Of a stretch of 64,000 nucleotides of DNA, positions 37,319 to 45,068 are shown piece after piece. How positions within the stretch are numbered: the first letter of the stretch is position 1; every line of letters begins with the position of its first letter. A program made the position numbers and the translations under genes. This DNA comes from Parafannyhessea umbonata (GTDB taxonomy: Bacteria; Actinomycetota; Coriobacteriia; Coriobacteriales; Atopobiaceae), in NCBI RefSeq assembly GCF_900105025.1, contig NZ_LT629759.1, positions 434,001 through 498,000 of the forward strand, written 5' to 3'. The notes below the pieces were generated by a model, which saw nothing but the letters and a program-made list of their open reading frames with translations, had not been told where the DNA came from and searched no databases.

Positions 37319-38539
37319 CTACCTGCCAGAGAGCGCCTTCGAGAACGACGTGTCGGATTTTCTCGCCCACGCGACGTAGACGACGACGCTCGCGACGCAG
37401 GCAAGCGACATGATGGACCACATGGCGGAGTATCCCGTGCCCGTGATGAGCGCGCCCGCGACGCCGCCGCCCAGGCCGTAGCCGATGTCGTACCCGCACA
37501 GGAACGTGGAGTTTGCCGAGCCGCGCGTCTGGCTCGTTGCGGTGTGCACCGCCATGGACTGCAGCGACGGCTCGAGCCCGCCAAACGCGTAGCCGGCAAG
37601 CATGGCGGAGGCCACGTACGTCACGACGTTGGGCGCCAGCGCCAGCAGCAGAAACGCCACGAGCATGGCGGCGTTGCACGTGTAGACAAAGAACGCCTCG
37701 CCGCGCTGGTCCACAAGCTTGCCCAGCGTGACGCGCACCAGAAGCAGCATCGCGGACATCACCAGGAAGTAGATCGAGCCGGACGGCAGCGACCTCTGTG
37801 CCGCGAAGATCGCGACGAAGTTCTCTAGCGCGCCAAACGTGAACATGAACACGAGCATGGTGACCGTGGCGGGCAGCGAGTCTTGGTTGATGATGGTGCG
37901 CAGGTCAAGGCGCTTCTTGGGGACGTTCGGCCGGGGTGCCCGCACGAGCGAGAAGAGCACGAGGCCAACTGCGGCGATCGCGGCTGCCGTGGCATAGAGC
38001 GCCTTGAACCCCAGGCCCTCCATGAGCGAAAGGCCCAGGGCAGGCGCGATGGCGGACGCCAGCGCCGTCGCCATGCCAAAGTATCCCATGCCCTCCGCAA
38101 AGCGCGGGCGGCAGATCACGTCTGACGCCACGGTCGCGGTGGTCGAGTTAGAGAACGAGAGCCCCACGCCGTGCAGCATGCGGATCGCGATGGCCGCGCT
38201 GAGCACGGGTACGAACACGTAGCCCAAGGGCGCCAGCCCCATGAGCACGAGACCTGCCACGAGAGCGGCCCGTCTTACACCGTTGTCCAGCCACCAACCA
38301 ACAAACGGCCTTATGACCACTGCGACCAGGGAAAACGCCGCGGCGCACATGCCGGCGGCCGCCTCCGTGCCGCCTAGGCTCTTGATGTAGAACGGGAAGG
38401 TGGAGAGGCTCATTATGTGGTTGGTGAACACGCACAGGTTCACGAGGATGATGAGGACGAGGTCGCGCGTCCAGAGCCGTGCGGGCGCGGCGCCTGTCTT
38501 GGTGGGCGCGGCGGTTGGCGAATTTGCAGAGTTGTGCAA
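37319..38539 (-). CDS. Major facilitator superfamily (MFS) transporter
   Basis: This 406-residue protein with twelve predicted membrane segments starts MHNSANSPTAAPTKTG after a TTG codon. The loop after segment 2 reads RPFVGWWLDNGVRR, the MFS motif-A position. TTG at 38539 is preferred because GGAGGG lies seven bases upstream; the frame stays open to 38629 but without a start signal. The layout is that of drug or small-molecule efflux carriers, but the substrate cannot be told. A TATAAT box on the same strand (38668-38673) may be its promoter. It is convergent with the Fic gene. Confidence 0.85.
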   Translation of the reverse strand: MHNSANSPTAAPTKTGAAPARLWTRDLVLIILVNLCVFTNHIMSLSTFPFYIKSLGGTEAAAGMCAAAFSLVAVVIRPFVGWWLDNGVRRAALVAGLVLMGLAPLGYVFVPVLSAAIAIRMLHGVGLSFSNSTTATVASDVICRPRFAEGMGYFGMATALASAIAPALGLSLMEGLGFKALYATAAAIAAVGLVLFSLVRAPRPNVPKKRLDLRTIINQDSLPATVTMLVFMFTFGALENFVAIFAAQRSLPSGSIYFLVMSAMLLLVRVTLGKLVDQRGEAFFVYTCNAAMLVAFLLLALAPNVVTYVASAMLAGYAFGGLEPSLQSMAVHTATSQTRGSANSTFLCGYDIGYGLGGGVAGALITGTGYSAMWSIMSLACVASVVVYVAWARKSDTSFSKALSGR

Positions 38540-38667
38540 GAAAATCCCTCCAGACGAATCGAAGTGACCGTCCAGCAGGGACCGTGCGCAACGTGCGTGG
38601 GCGTCAAGGCTGGGCGGCGTGGCCATCAATTGGACTTACGCCGCGGGGCAGCTCATTGACGGTTGCG

Positions 38668-38673
38668 ATTATA
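38668..38673 (-). promoter_or_regulatory. Predicted -10 box for the MFS gene
   Basis: A consensus TATAAT on the minus strand lies about 125 bases before the TTG start. The matching -35 is poor, so only the -10 is claimed. Confidence 0.45.
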
Positions 38674-38798
38674 GCCCAGGGGCGCGCGAACGTCCGCCCG
38701 GAGGGAAATCGCCACGACGGCGCTGCCGGTGCAGCCGGCAAGCCCCTGGTGGGCGCATCTTTTGGGGTGCCTGATCAGGCGGTCGAACGGTAAATTTT

Positions 38799-38896
38799 CG
38801 CAAATCGCCATTTTTGGCCGTTTGAGACGTCGCAAACAGCCAAATTTGGTCGTTTCCGAAATCTCAAACAGCCCCAAATCTGGCCGTTTGAGATGA
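38799..38896. repeat. Three tandem 32-34 bp palindromes (REP-like array)
   Basis: Three adjacent units (38799-38830, 38831-38862, 38863-38896) each read TC(G/T)CAAA followed by GCC, a 6-8 base A/T-rich centre and GG(C/T)CGTTT with GA. The left and right arms are reverse complements, so every unit is a palindrome and the six half-sites alternate in direction. The array lies in the divergent gap between the MFS and ABC-F genes. Confidence 0.8.
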
Positions 38897-38957
38897 AGGG
38901 CGCTTCTGCCAATCAGGTCGCCAACAGAAACAAAGGACGTTCGCGGCCGTGGCCTTG

Positions 38958-38966
38958 TGATAGAAT
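38958..38966 (+). promoter_or_regulatory. Predicted extended -10 promoter of the ABC-F gene
   Basis: TGATAGAAT contains an extended -10 (TG-n-TAGAAT). Transcription would begin near 38973 and give a leader of about 230 bases before the coding start. Confidence 0.5.
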
Positions 38967-38982
38967 CGCCTCGCTCGTGAAG

Positions 38983-39202
38983 TTGCCGGCGCCTTTGGCA
39001 AGCGCCGGTCAGGAGGGGAGAAGAGCTTGCTCATCTAGCGATGCCCGCATCGGGCGCCCAAACACGTATTGGATTGGCAACGCCGGTCCGCTGGGTGCCG
39101 CGCATCGCGCACAGCCGCTCTCCTTGGAATGCACGTCCTTCTCGCCCGCGTTGGGCGGGGGGCGTTGCGCCTGCGCCCGGCGGTCGGCCTCGTGAGGAGG
39201 CC
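38983..39202 (+). promoter_or_regulatory. Structured leader of the ABC-F gene (possible attenuator)
   Basis: CCGGCGC (38986-38992) can pair with GCGCCGG (39002-39008), while the overlapping TTGCC (38983-38987) can pair with GGCAA (38997-39001), so two exclusive hairpins are possible. AGGAGGGG follows (39011-39018), placed ahead of a minute frame TTG CTC ATC TAG (39026-39037). Finally GGCCT (39186-39190) can pair with AGGCC (39198-39202) and mask the ribosome binding site of the ABC-F gene. This is the pattern of translation-dependent attenuation, but it is not proven. The gap 38540-39206 contains no other gene. Confidence 0.45.
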
Positions 39203-39206
39203 TACC

Positions 39207-40763
39207 TTGCAGATGAATCTCACCAACATTGGCTATACGTACCCTGGCGCGGCCGAGCCCGTGCTCTCTGGCATTACCCTTGCGCTCACGCCGGGGTGGT
39301 GTGGCATCGTGGGCGACAACGGCTGCGGCAAGACCACGCTCGCGCGCGTGGTGTGCAGTCAGCTTGCTCCAAGCGAGGGCACGCTCACGCATGGCCTGGT
39401 GTGCGCGATGTGCGAGCAGGACGCGAACATGGCGCCTGCGCGCCTGGCTGAGTTCGCGTGCGACTACGCCTCGGACGCCGTGCGCCTGCGTGCGCGCCTG
39501 GGCGTGCAGGACGACTGGCCGTGGCGCTTTGACGAGCTTTCCGGCGGCCAGCACAAGCGCCTTCAGGTGGCCGTGGCGCTGTGGGAGCACCCTGACCTGC
39601 TGGTGATGGACGAGCCTACCAACCACGTGGACGCGCCCACGCGCCGTGCGATCATGGGCGCACTTGCGGAGTTTCACGGCATCGGCCTTCTGATCTCTCA
39701 CGACCGCGAGCTGCTGGACGCTCTGTGCCGGCGCTGCCTGTTCATGGGGCCGCGTAGCGCCGTCATACGTCCGGGCACGTGGAGCGAGGGTGCAGCGCAA
39801 GAGGAGCGCGAGCGAGCAGAGGCCTCCCATGCCCGCGACGTCGCACGGACGGAGGCTGCGCGCATACGTCGAGAGGCGGAACGCCGCCGCCAGCGGGCGG
39901 AGCAGTCCGCGGCGCGCCGGAGCCTTCGCGGCGTGGACCCCCGGGACCATGACACGCGCGAGAAGATCGGGCGCGCCGTGGTCACGGGCAAGGACGGGGT
40001 CGCAGGTCGGTCCCGCGCCGTGGCGGCGGCGCGCCTGGAGCGCGCGGAGCGCGCGGCCGAGGCGACGTTTGTGGAGCGGCGCTACGACGGCAGCGTGTGG
40101 ATGGACGTGCAACCCAGTGCGCGCAAGGTGCTGTTTCGTGCTGCGGCGGGTGCGCTCCCGCTTGACGGTGGTGCATCTGCCGGCGCGTATGCTGCCGGCG
40201 CTCGGGAAGATTGCGCGGCGACCGGCGAGACGGGTCCCGTGTTGCGCGTGCCCGCACTGACCATTGGCAACACGGAGCACACGGCCCTTGTGGGCGCAAA
40301 CGGCAGCGGAAAGACGACGCTCGTGCGCCAAGTGATGGAGCGCCTCGGCCCCGATGTGCCGTGCTGCTACGTGCCGCAGGAGCCTACGGAGGCGGAGCGC
40401 CGCAGCGCGCTTGTACGGCTGGGCGCGCTCTTGCCAGACGAGCGTGGCTTCGTGCTCGGCATCGTGGCGCGACTGAACTCCGACCCGGCGCGCCTGCTCG
40501 AGGGCGGGGAGCCGAGCCCCGGTGAGCTGCGCAAACTGATGCTCGCGCTTGGCATGCTGGACAAGCCGGCGCTCATCGTGATGGACGAGCCCACGAACCA
40601 CCTGGACCTGCACTCCACACAGGCGCTCCAAGAGCTGCTCGCGGGATTTCCGGGTGCACTGCTGCTTGTGTCGCACGACGCGGCGCTGCTGGACGCGACG
40701 ACGAGCACCCGCTGGGAGATTGAGCGCACGGGGGAGGGCGACGCCGTGCTGCGCGTTAGGTAG
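39207..40763 (+). CDS. ABC-F family ATPase (ribosome-associated / antibiotic-resistance type)
   Basis: This 518-residue protein has two ABC domains in one chain and no membrane segments, the ABC-F layout. Domain 1 has Walker A GDNGCGKTT, signature LSGGQHKRLQVA and Walker B LLVMDEPTNH. Domain 2 has GANGSGKTT, PSPGELRKLMLA and LIVMDEPTNH. The linker (about residues 190-300) is a long charged Arg/Glu helix, as in the interdomain arm that enters the ribosome. ABC-F proteins relieve stalled or drug-bound ribosomes. The TTG at 39207 has GAGGAGG six bases upstream; ATG at 39213 is the alternative. The structured leader suggests inducible expression. Confidence 0.88.
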   Translation: MQMNLTNIGYTYPGAAEPVLSGITLALTPGWCGIVGDNGCGKTTLARVVCSQLAPSEGTLTHGLVCAMCEQDANMAPARLAEFACDYASDAVRLRARLGVQDDWPWRFDELSGGQHKRLQVAVALWEHPDLLVMDEPTNHVDAPTRRAIMGALAEFHGIGLLISHDRELLDALCRRCLFMGPRSAVIRPGTWSEGAAQEERERAEASHARDVARTEAARIRREAERRRQRAEQSAARRSLRGVDPRDHDTREKIGRAVVTGKDGVAGRSRAVAAARLERAERAAEATFVERRYDGSVWMDVQPSARKVLFRAAAGALPLDGGASAGAYAAGAREDCAATGETGPVLRVPALTIGNTEHTALVGANGSGKTTLVRQVMERLGPDVPCCYVPQEPTEAERRSALVRLGALLPDERGFVLGIVARLNSDPARLLEGGEPSPGELRKLMLALGMLDKPALIVMDEPTNHLDLHSTQALQELLAGFPGALLLVSHDAALLDATTSTRWEIERTGEGDAVLRVR

Positions 40764-40875
40764 GTGCGGTTGGCATGCCCTAGCGGCCGGGACGGCTGTT
40801 CTTCTCGCGTAGGAAGACGGCCACCTTACGTGTTCCGATAGACTTGTATAAGTTGTAAATTGCTGGTGTGCTCGC

Positions 40876-41456
40876 ATGAATCGTATCGAGGGCTCGACCC
40901 TGACGCATGACCAGACGGTTCAGATTTTGACAGGGCAACGTTCTCGGGCACTGCGGCGGTGGACGACATCGTGGAGGCGCGAAACCGCTTTCGTGCGTTC
41001 GACCATGTTCTGGATACCTGGGGCGAGCCTTTGAGCCCAGACTATCTGCGCGCAATGCATCGCATTCTAAAGAGCGGCACCGCGGATGCCGCGAATCCTG
41101 TCATGTCTGTTGGGGAGTTCAAGAAGTTCTCCAACGTTATAGGAGGAGCCGTCTCTGACGTCGAGACTGCCTCGCCGGAGGACGTCCCCCACCTGGTGGG
41201 CGACCTCATTGATTCCTACGAGGGCAAGTCCGTGCGCCAGTTTGAGGACATCGTTCGCTTCCATAGGGAGTTGGAGCGAATACACCCGTTTTCCGACGGA
41301 AACGGTCGTGTGGGAAGACTCGTGATGTTTAAGGAATGCCTGAGGGCGGGCATCGCGCCGTTCATCATTACCGAGGCCACGTATATGCCGATGGCGAAGG
41401 AGTTCATGCGCGTGCTGCGCGACACCCGCCGTTTTCCCGAGCGCCACGAGCCGTGA
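40876..41456 (+). pseudogene. Fic-family protein, frameshifted
   Basis: An ATG at 40876 opens a frame reading MNRIEGSTLTHDQTVQI, the usual start of the inhibitory-helix region of Fic proteins (IEG), but the frame is lost at the T-run 40925-40928. The reading frame one base shifted continues DRATFSGTAAVDDIVEARN and then an intact Fic domain with HPFSDGNGRVGR. One missing base in the T-run restores a single protein of roughly 190 residues. The downstream frame alone could start at GTG 40959. No good ribosome binding site is visible and the usual N-terminal residues before IEG are missing. It is probably a decayed gene, or a sequencing error if the base is restored on re-reading. Confidence 0.65.
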
Positions 41457-41507
41457 TGATGACGCGACGTGGTGTCGCGGCCGAGGGTGATGAGTGCTAC
41501 CATAGCT

Positions 41508-41607
41508 AAACGACAGGGGAGCTGGCGCACGCCGGCTGAGAATGGGCCCAACGCGGCCCTGACCCAATAACCTGATCCGGGTAATGCCGGCGTAGGGACC
41601 AGAGCAC
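41508..41607 (+). promoter_or_regulatory. TPP riboswitch (THI element)
   Basis: The conserved thi-box bases are all present: CGACAGGGGAGC at the 5' side, GCCGGCTGAGAATGGG, then CCCAATAACCTGATCCGGGT and GCCGGCGTAGGGA. This RNA binds thiamine pyrophosphate. A hairpin with a T-run follows directly, so binding should end transcription early. It controls the four uptake genes downstream, which supports their thiamine-related role. Confidence 0.95.
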
Positions 41608-41617
41608 CGCATGTTCG

Positions 41618-41647
41618 GGCACCTACGGATACGTGGGTGCCTTTTTT
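41618..41647 (+). terminator. Expression-platform terminator of the TPP riboswitch
   Basis: GGCACCTACG (41618-41627) pairs with CGTGGGTGCC (41632-41641) and is followed by six T residues. It is the switch between read-through and termination. Confidence 0.85.
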
Positions 41648-41668
41648 GGCGCCCGGAAGGGAGGGCGC

Positions 41669-42007
41669 ATGAACTGTTCCGTCGCGATTCAGTTTCTGCC
41701 CATGGACGCCACGACCGACGACGAGACCTGCTCCGCGGTCGACCAGGTGATCGCCTACATCGACTCGACGGGGCTGGACTACTTCGTCGGCCCGTTCGAG
41801 ACCGCGATCGAGGGCGACTACGACGCCTGCATGGAGTGCCTGAAGAACTGCCAGCTCGTGGCCGCGAAGGCCGGCTGTCGCCACATGATGACGTACGCGA
41901 AGATCGACTACCGCCCCGACGGCGACGTGATGTCGACCGACCATAAGATCGGCAAGTACCACCCCACCGACAGCGAGTTCTCGCACGCGAAGCCCGAGGT
42001 GGCGTAG
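41669..42007 (+). CDS. Thiamine-binding protein (YkoF/MTH1187 superfamily)
   Basis: This 112-residue protein is a single ferredoxin-like domain of the thiamine-binding (YkoF/MTH1187, PF01910) superfamily. Cues are the N-terminal strand NCSVAIQFLPM, the segment YIDSTGLDYFVGPFETAIEG and the closing strand MTYAKIDYRPDGD. Such small cytoplasmic proteins bind thiamine or its pyrimidine part and are often encoded with transporters. GGGAGGG lies shortly before the ATG. It is the first gene after the TPP riboswitch and touches the permease gene with no spacer. Confidence 0.85.
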   Translation: MNCSVAIQFLPMDATTDDETCSAVDQVIAYIDSTGLDYFVGPFETAIEGDYDACMECLKNCQLVAAKAGCRHMMTYAKIDYRPDGDVMSTDHKIGKYHPTDSEFSHAKPEVA

Positions 42008-42946
42008 GTGCAGCCCGACTCCGGCGAGCCCACGGCGCAGGCCTGCGCCCGGCCCAAGACGCCTGCAAGCAAGCCCCAGCCTGTGGCTACGGGGACGCCC
42101 ACGGGCGAGAAGGACGGCGCTCCTTTGCAGGAAGGCGTGGCGGAAGGCGGGCGTGCCCGTGTCCGCGAGCGCCGGGAGCGGCGCGCTCGCATGCGCAGGG
42201 TCGCGGTACCCACGCTGACGGTGGCGTGCATCCTTGCGCTGTGGCAGGCGGTGGTGGCGTTTGGCATCGTGCCCAACTTCCTGCTGCCCAGCCCCGTGCA
42301 GGTGGTGTACGCGCTGGTGGCCGACGCGTCGCTTCTGGCGATGCACTCCGCGGCGACGTTGACGGAGGCCGCGCTCGGCCTGGTCATCGGCACGGGCGTG
42401 GGCTTTGTGGTCGCGGTTTTGATGGACCGCTTCCAGACCGTGAGCCTGGCGCTCGACCCCATCGTCACGGTGAGCCAGACCATCCCGACCGTGGCCATCG
42501 CGCCGCTTTTGGTGCTGTGGTTTGGCTACGGCCTTGCGCCGAAGGTGGTGCTGGTGGTCATCTCCACGTTCTTTCCCATCACGGTGAGCCTGGTGGGGGG
42601 ATTTCGCTCCGTCGACCCGGACCTGATAGACCTCATGCGCACCATGCGGGCCTCGCGCTGGCAGATCTTCTGGAAGGTGAAGATGCCGGCCGCGCTCGAC
42701 CAGTTCTTCAGTGGGCTGCGCATAAGCGCCACCTATGCCATCGTGGGCGCGGTCATCGCGGAGTGGCTCGGCGGGTTCAGCGGGCTGGGCGTCTACATGA
42801 CGCGCGTCCGCAAGTCGTTTGCATACGACCGCATGTTCGCGGTCATCATACTGATCTCTGTTCTGTCGCTGGCCCTCATGGGGCTGGTCGACTGGCTCCA
42901 GCGCATCGCGATGCCCTGGAAGCGTGCCGAAAGGAAGGAAGACTGA
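42008..42946 (+). CDS. ABC transporter permease, thiamine/precursor type (ThiX-like)
   Basis: This 312-residue inner-membrane protein has a disordered N-terminal 60 residues (including a Gly-Glu-Lys-Asp word at 42103), then six membrane segments and the EAA-type loop MRASRWQIFWKVKMPAAL that contacts the ATPase. It belongs to the BPD-type permeases of the SsuC/TauC/ThiX group. The start is GTG directly after the previous TAG. It overlaps the binding-protein gene (TGATG). Riboswitch control and neighbours indicate uptake of thiamine or its pyrimidine precursor. Confidence 0.88.
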   Translation: MQPDSGEPTAQACARPKTPASKPQPVATGTPTGEKDGAPLQEGVAEGGRARVRERRERRARMRRVAVPTLTVACILALWQAVVAFGIVPNFLLPSPVQVVYALVADASLLAMHSAATLTEAALGLVIGTGVGFVVAVLMDRFQTVSLALDPIVTVSQTIPTVAIAPLLVLWFGYGLAPKVVLVVISTFFPITVSLVGGFRSVDPDLIDLMRTMRASRWQIFWKVKMPAALDQFFSGLRISATYAIVGAVIAEWLGGFSGLGVYMTRVRKSFAYDRMFAVIILISVLSLALMGLVDWLQRIAMPWKRAERKED

Positions 42947-44082
42947 TGTCTTACAAGCAGCGTGCCAACCAGATGCGCGGCGCTTCTCGCCCATACACGT
43001 TTGCGGAGCACAAGGCGGCGTTCGAGCGCGACATGAGCCGTCGCAACTTCATCAAGGGCGCCGGCGCGCTTGCCGCAGCGGCGACGCTTGCCGGCTGCGG
43101 CGCGTACAAGGGCGCCTCGGGCGACGCGTCCGCGAGCGCGGGGGAGGACTCGAGCGCGAAGTCCGCGCCGAAGTCCGCGCGCAAGATCACGTTCTGCCTG
43201 GACTACACCCCCAACACCAACCACACGGGCATCTACGTGGCGCAGGCGAAGGGCTACTTCAAGGACGAGGGCCTCACGGTCAAGGTGGTACAGCCCGCGG
43301 ACGGCACGGCAGAGGCCATGATCGGCTCTGGCCAGGCGCAGTTGGGCGTGAGCTACCAGGACTACATCGCCAACGCGCTGAGCTCGAAGAATCCCGTGGC
43401 CATAGAGGCCGTGGCCGCCATCATCCAGCACAACACGTCTGGCATCATGAGCCGCAAGGCCGACGGCATCACCTCTGCGAAGAAGATGGAGGGCCACACG
43501 TACGCCACGTGGAGCATGCCCGTGGAGCAGGCCACCATCAAGCAGGTGATGGAGTCCGACGGCGGCGACTTCGACAAGCTGAAGATGGTGCCCTACGAAG
43601 TGGACGACGAGGTCGCGGGCCTGAAGGCCAACATGTTCGACTGCGTGTGGGTATACGAGGGCTGGGCCGTGCAGAACGCAAAGGTCCAGCACTACGACGT
43701 GAACTACTTCAGCTTCGTGGACATGGACAAGGTGTTCGACTTCTACACCCCGGTCATCGCGGCGAACGACGACTTCGCGAAGAAGTACCCCGACGTGGTG
43801 AAGGCGTTCGTGCGCGCCGCGAAGCGCGGCTACGAGTATGCCATCAAGCACCCGAAGGATGCGGGCGACATCCTGCTGGACGCCGCGCCGGAGCTTTCGG
43901 GCGACCTGGTGCAGGCATCCGCGAAGTACCTGGCAGACCAGTACCAGGCAGACGCGAAGAGTTGGGGCGTGATTGACAAGTCGCGCTGGGACGCGTACTT
44001 CGAGTGGCTGAACGACAAGAACCTGGTCGAGAACAAGCTGGACGTGAATGCCGGCTGGACCATGGACTATCTGGAGGCATAG
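42946..44082 (+). CDS. Twin-arginine lipoprotein substrate-binding protein (ThiY/NMT1-like)
   Basis: This 378-residue binding protein has an unusual N-terminus: MSRRNFIKGAGALAAAA is a twin-arginine signal and is followed by the lipobox LAGC, so it is likely exported folded and then lipid-anchored. The mature part follows the NMT1/THI5-like layout, with LDYTPNTNHTGIYVAQAKGY and the pocket segment VWVYEGWAV. It would capture the pyrimidine precursor (HMP or formylamino-HMP) or thiamine for the ThiX-like permease. It overlaps its neighbours on both sides by one base. The TPP riboswitch upstream supports the assignment. Confidence 0.88.
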   Translation: MSYKQRANQMRGASRPYTFAEHKAAFERDMSRRNFIKGAGALAAAATLAGCGAYKGASGDASASAGEDSSAKSAPKSARKITFCLDYTPNTNHTGIYVAQAKGYFKDEGLTVKVVQPADGTAEAMIGSGQAQLGVSYQDYIANALSSKNPVAIEAVAAIIQHNTSGIMSRKADGITSAKKMEGHTYATWSMPVEQATIKQVMESDGGDFDKLKMVPYEVDDEVAGLKANMFDCVWVYEGWAVQNAKVQHYDVNYFSFVDMDKVFDFYTPVIAANDDFAKKYPDVVKAFVRAAKRGYEYAIKHPKDAGDILLDAAPELSGDLVQASAKYLADQYQADAKSWGVIDKSRWDAYFEWLNDKNLVENKLDVNAGWTMDYLEA

Positions 44083-44927
44083 TGACCACTGCTGTGGGCA
44101 ACGGCGCCCCGGCAAAGGGGGCGCCTACGGGCGAGAAGGACGCGGCCGGCGCGCTTGGGGGCGCACCGGCGCTGGAGGCGCGCCACCTGACTCTGAGCTG
44201 GGACGAGGGCGAGCACGTGGTGGCACGGGACGTCTGCCTTGCGGTGGGCGCCGGCGAGGTGGTCTGTCTGGTGGGCCGCTCCGGCTGCGGCAAGACGACC
44301 ATCCTGCACGCGCTTTCCGGCCTCACCCAGCCGCTGGAGGGGCGCGTGCTTCTGCACGGGGAGGACGTGACCGGCCGTCCGGGGCGCGTGAGCTACATGC
44401 TGCAGAAGGACCTGCTGCTGCCAAGCAAGCGGATTCTGGACAACGTGTGCCTGCCGCTGGTGATCGCGGGCACGCCGGCGCGCGAGGCCCGCGCGAAGGC
44501 GGAGCCGCTGTTCGAGCGCTTTGGGCTCTCGGGCACGGAGCGCATGTGGCCGAGCGAGCTTTCCGGCGGCATGCGCCAGCGCGCGGCTTTCCTTCGCACG
44601 TACCTAATGGGAAACGACGTGACGCTCCTGGACGAGCCGTTCAGCGCGCTTGACGCACTGACGCGCGCGGACATGCGCAGCTGGTACTGCGGCATGTCGC
44701 GAGAGCTGGGCATGGCGTCGCTTGCGATTACGCACGACGTGGACGAGGCCGTGACCATGGCGGACCGCATCTACGTGCTGCGCGGCGACCCGCGCTCCGG
44801 CGTGCCCAGCGCCATCGCGGCGGAGGTGGCGGTGCCGCGCCCCGCGGGTGACGCCTCCGCCGCGGAGTTTGCCCTCACCCCGGCGTTTCTGGACTGCAAG
44901 CGAGAAGTGCTGGGCCTCTTGGGCTGA
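44082..44927 (+). CDS. ABC transporter ATP-binding protein, thiamine/precursor type (ThiZ-like)
   Basis: This 281-residue ATPase has Walker A VGRSGCGKTT, Q-loop YMLQKDLLLP, signature LSGGMRQRAAFLRTYL and Walker B LLDEPFSALD, then ITHDVDEA. It is of the SsuB/TauB/ThiZ type that pairs with the permease two genes upstream. The GTG start shares one base with the previous stop, and GGAGG lies just upstream. The N-terminal 20 residues are a non-conserved linker containing the Gly-Glu-Lys-Asp word (44129). It ends the riboswitch operon. Confidence 0.88.
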   Translation: MTTAVGNGAPAKGAPTGEKDAAGALGGAPALEARHLTLSWDEGEHVVARDVCLAVGAGEVVCLVGRSGCGKTTILHALSGLTQPLEGRVLLHGEDVTGRPGRVSYMLQKDLLLPSKRILDNVCLPLVIAGTPAREARAKAEPLFERFGLSGTERMWPSELSGGMRQRAAFLRTYLMGNDVTLLDEPFSALDALTRADMRSWYCGMSRELGMASLAITHDVDEAVTMADRIYVLRGDPRSGVPSAIAAEVAVPRPAGDASAAEFALTPAFLDCKREVLGLLG

Positions 44928-44944
44928 GCACGCACCCCAAAAGT

Positions 44945-44976
44945 GCACCCCGCATGCCATGTGGCGTGCGGGGTGC
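44945..44976 (+). terminator. Hairpin between convergent thiamine-transport and LTA-synthase-like genes
   Basis: A 14-base stem (44945-44958 with 44963-44976, one G-T pair) and a 4-base loop lie 18 bases after the plus-strand stop. There is no T-run; it may still end transcription from both sides. Confidence 0.5.
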
Positions 44977-45068
44977 GTTGCGTGCGGTGCGTTGAGCGTG
45001 GGGCGATCGGGCAAGCGAGCTCCCTGGGTACACGGGGCGCGCGCATGCGCCGGCCGGCGTTCTTCTCG

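Noticed and set aside
38655-38673. Plus-strand promoter from TTGAC (38656) and TTATAG
   Set aside because: The boxes are only about seven bases apart; the same bases read on the minus strand as TATAAT suit the MFS gene better.
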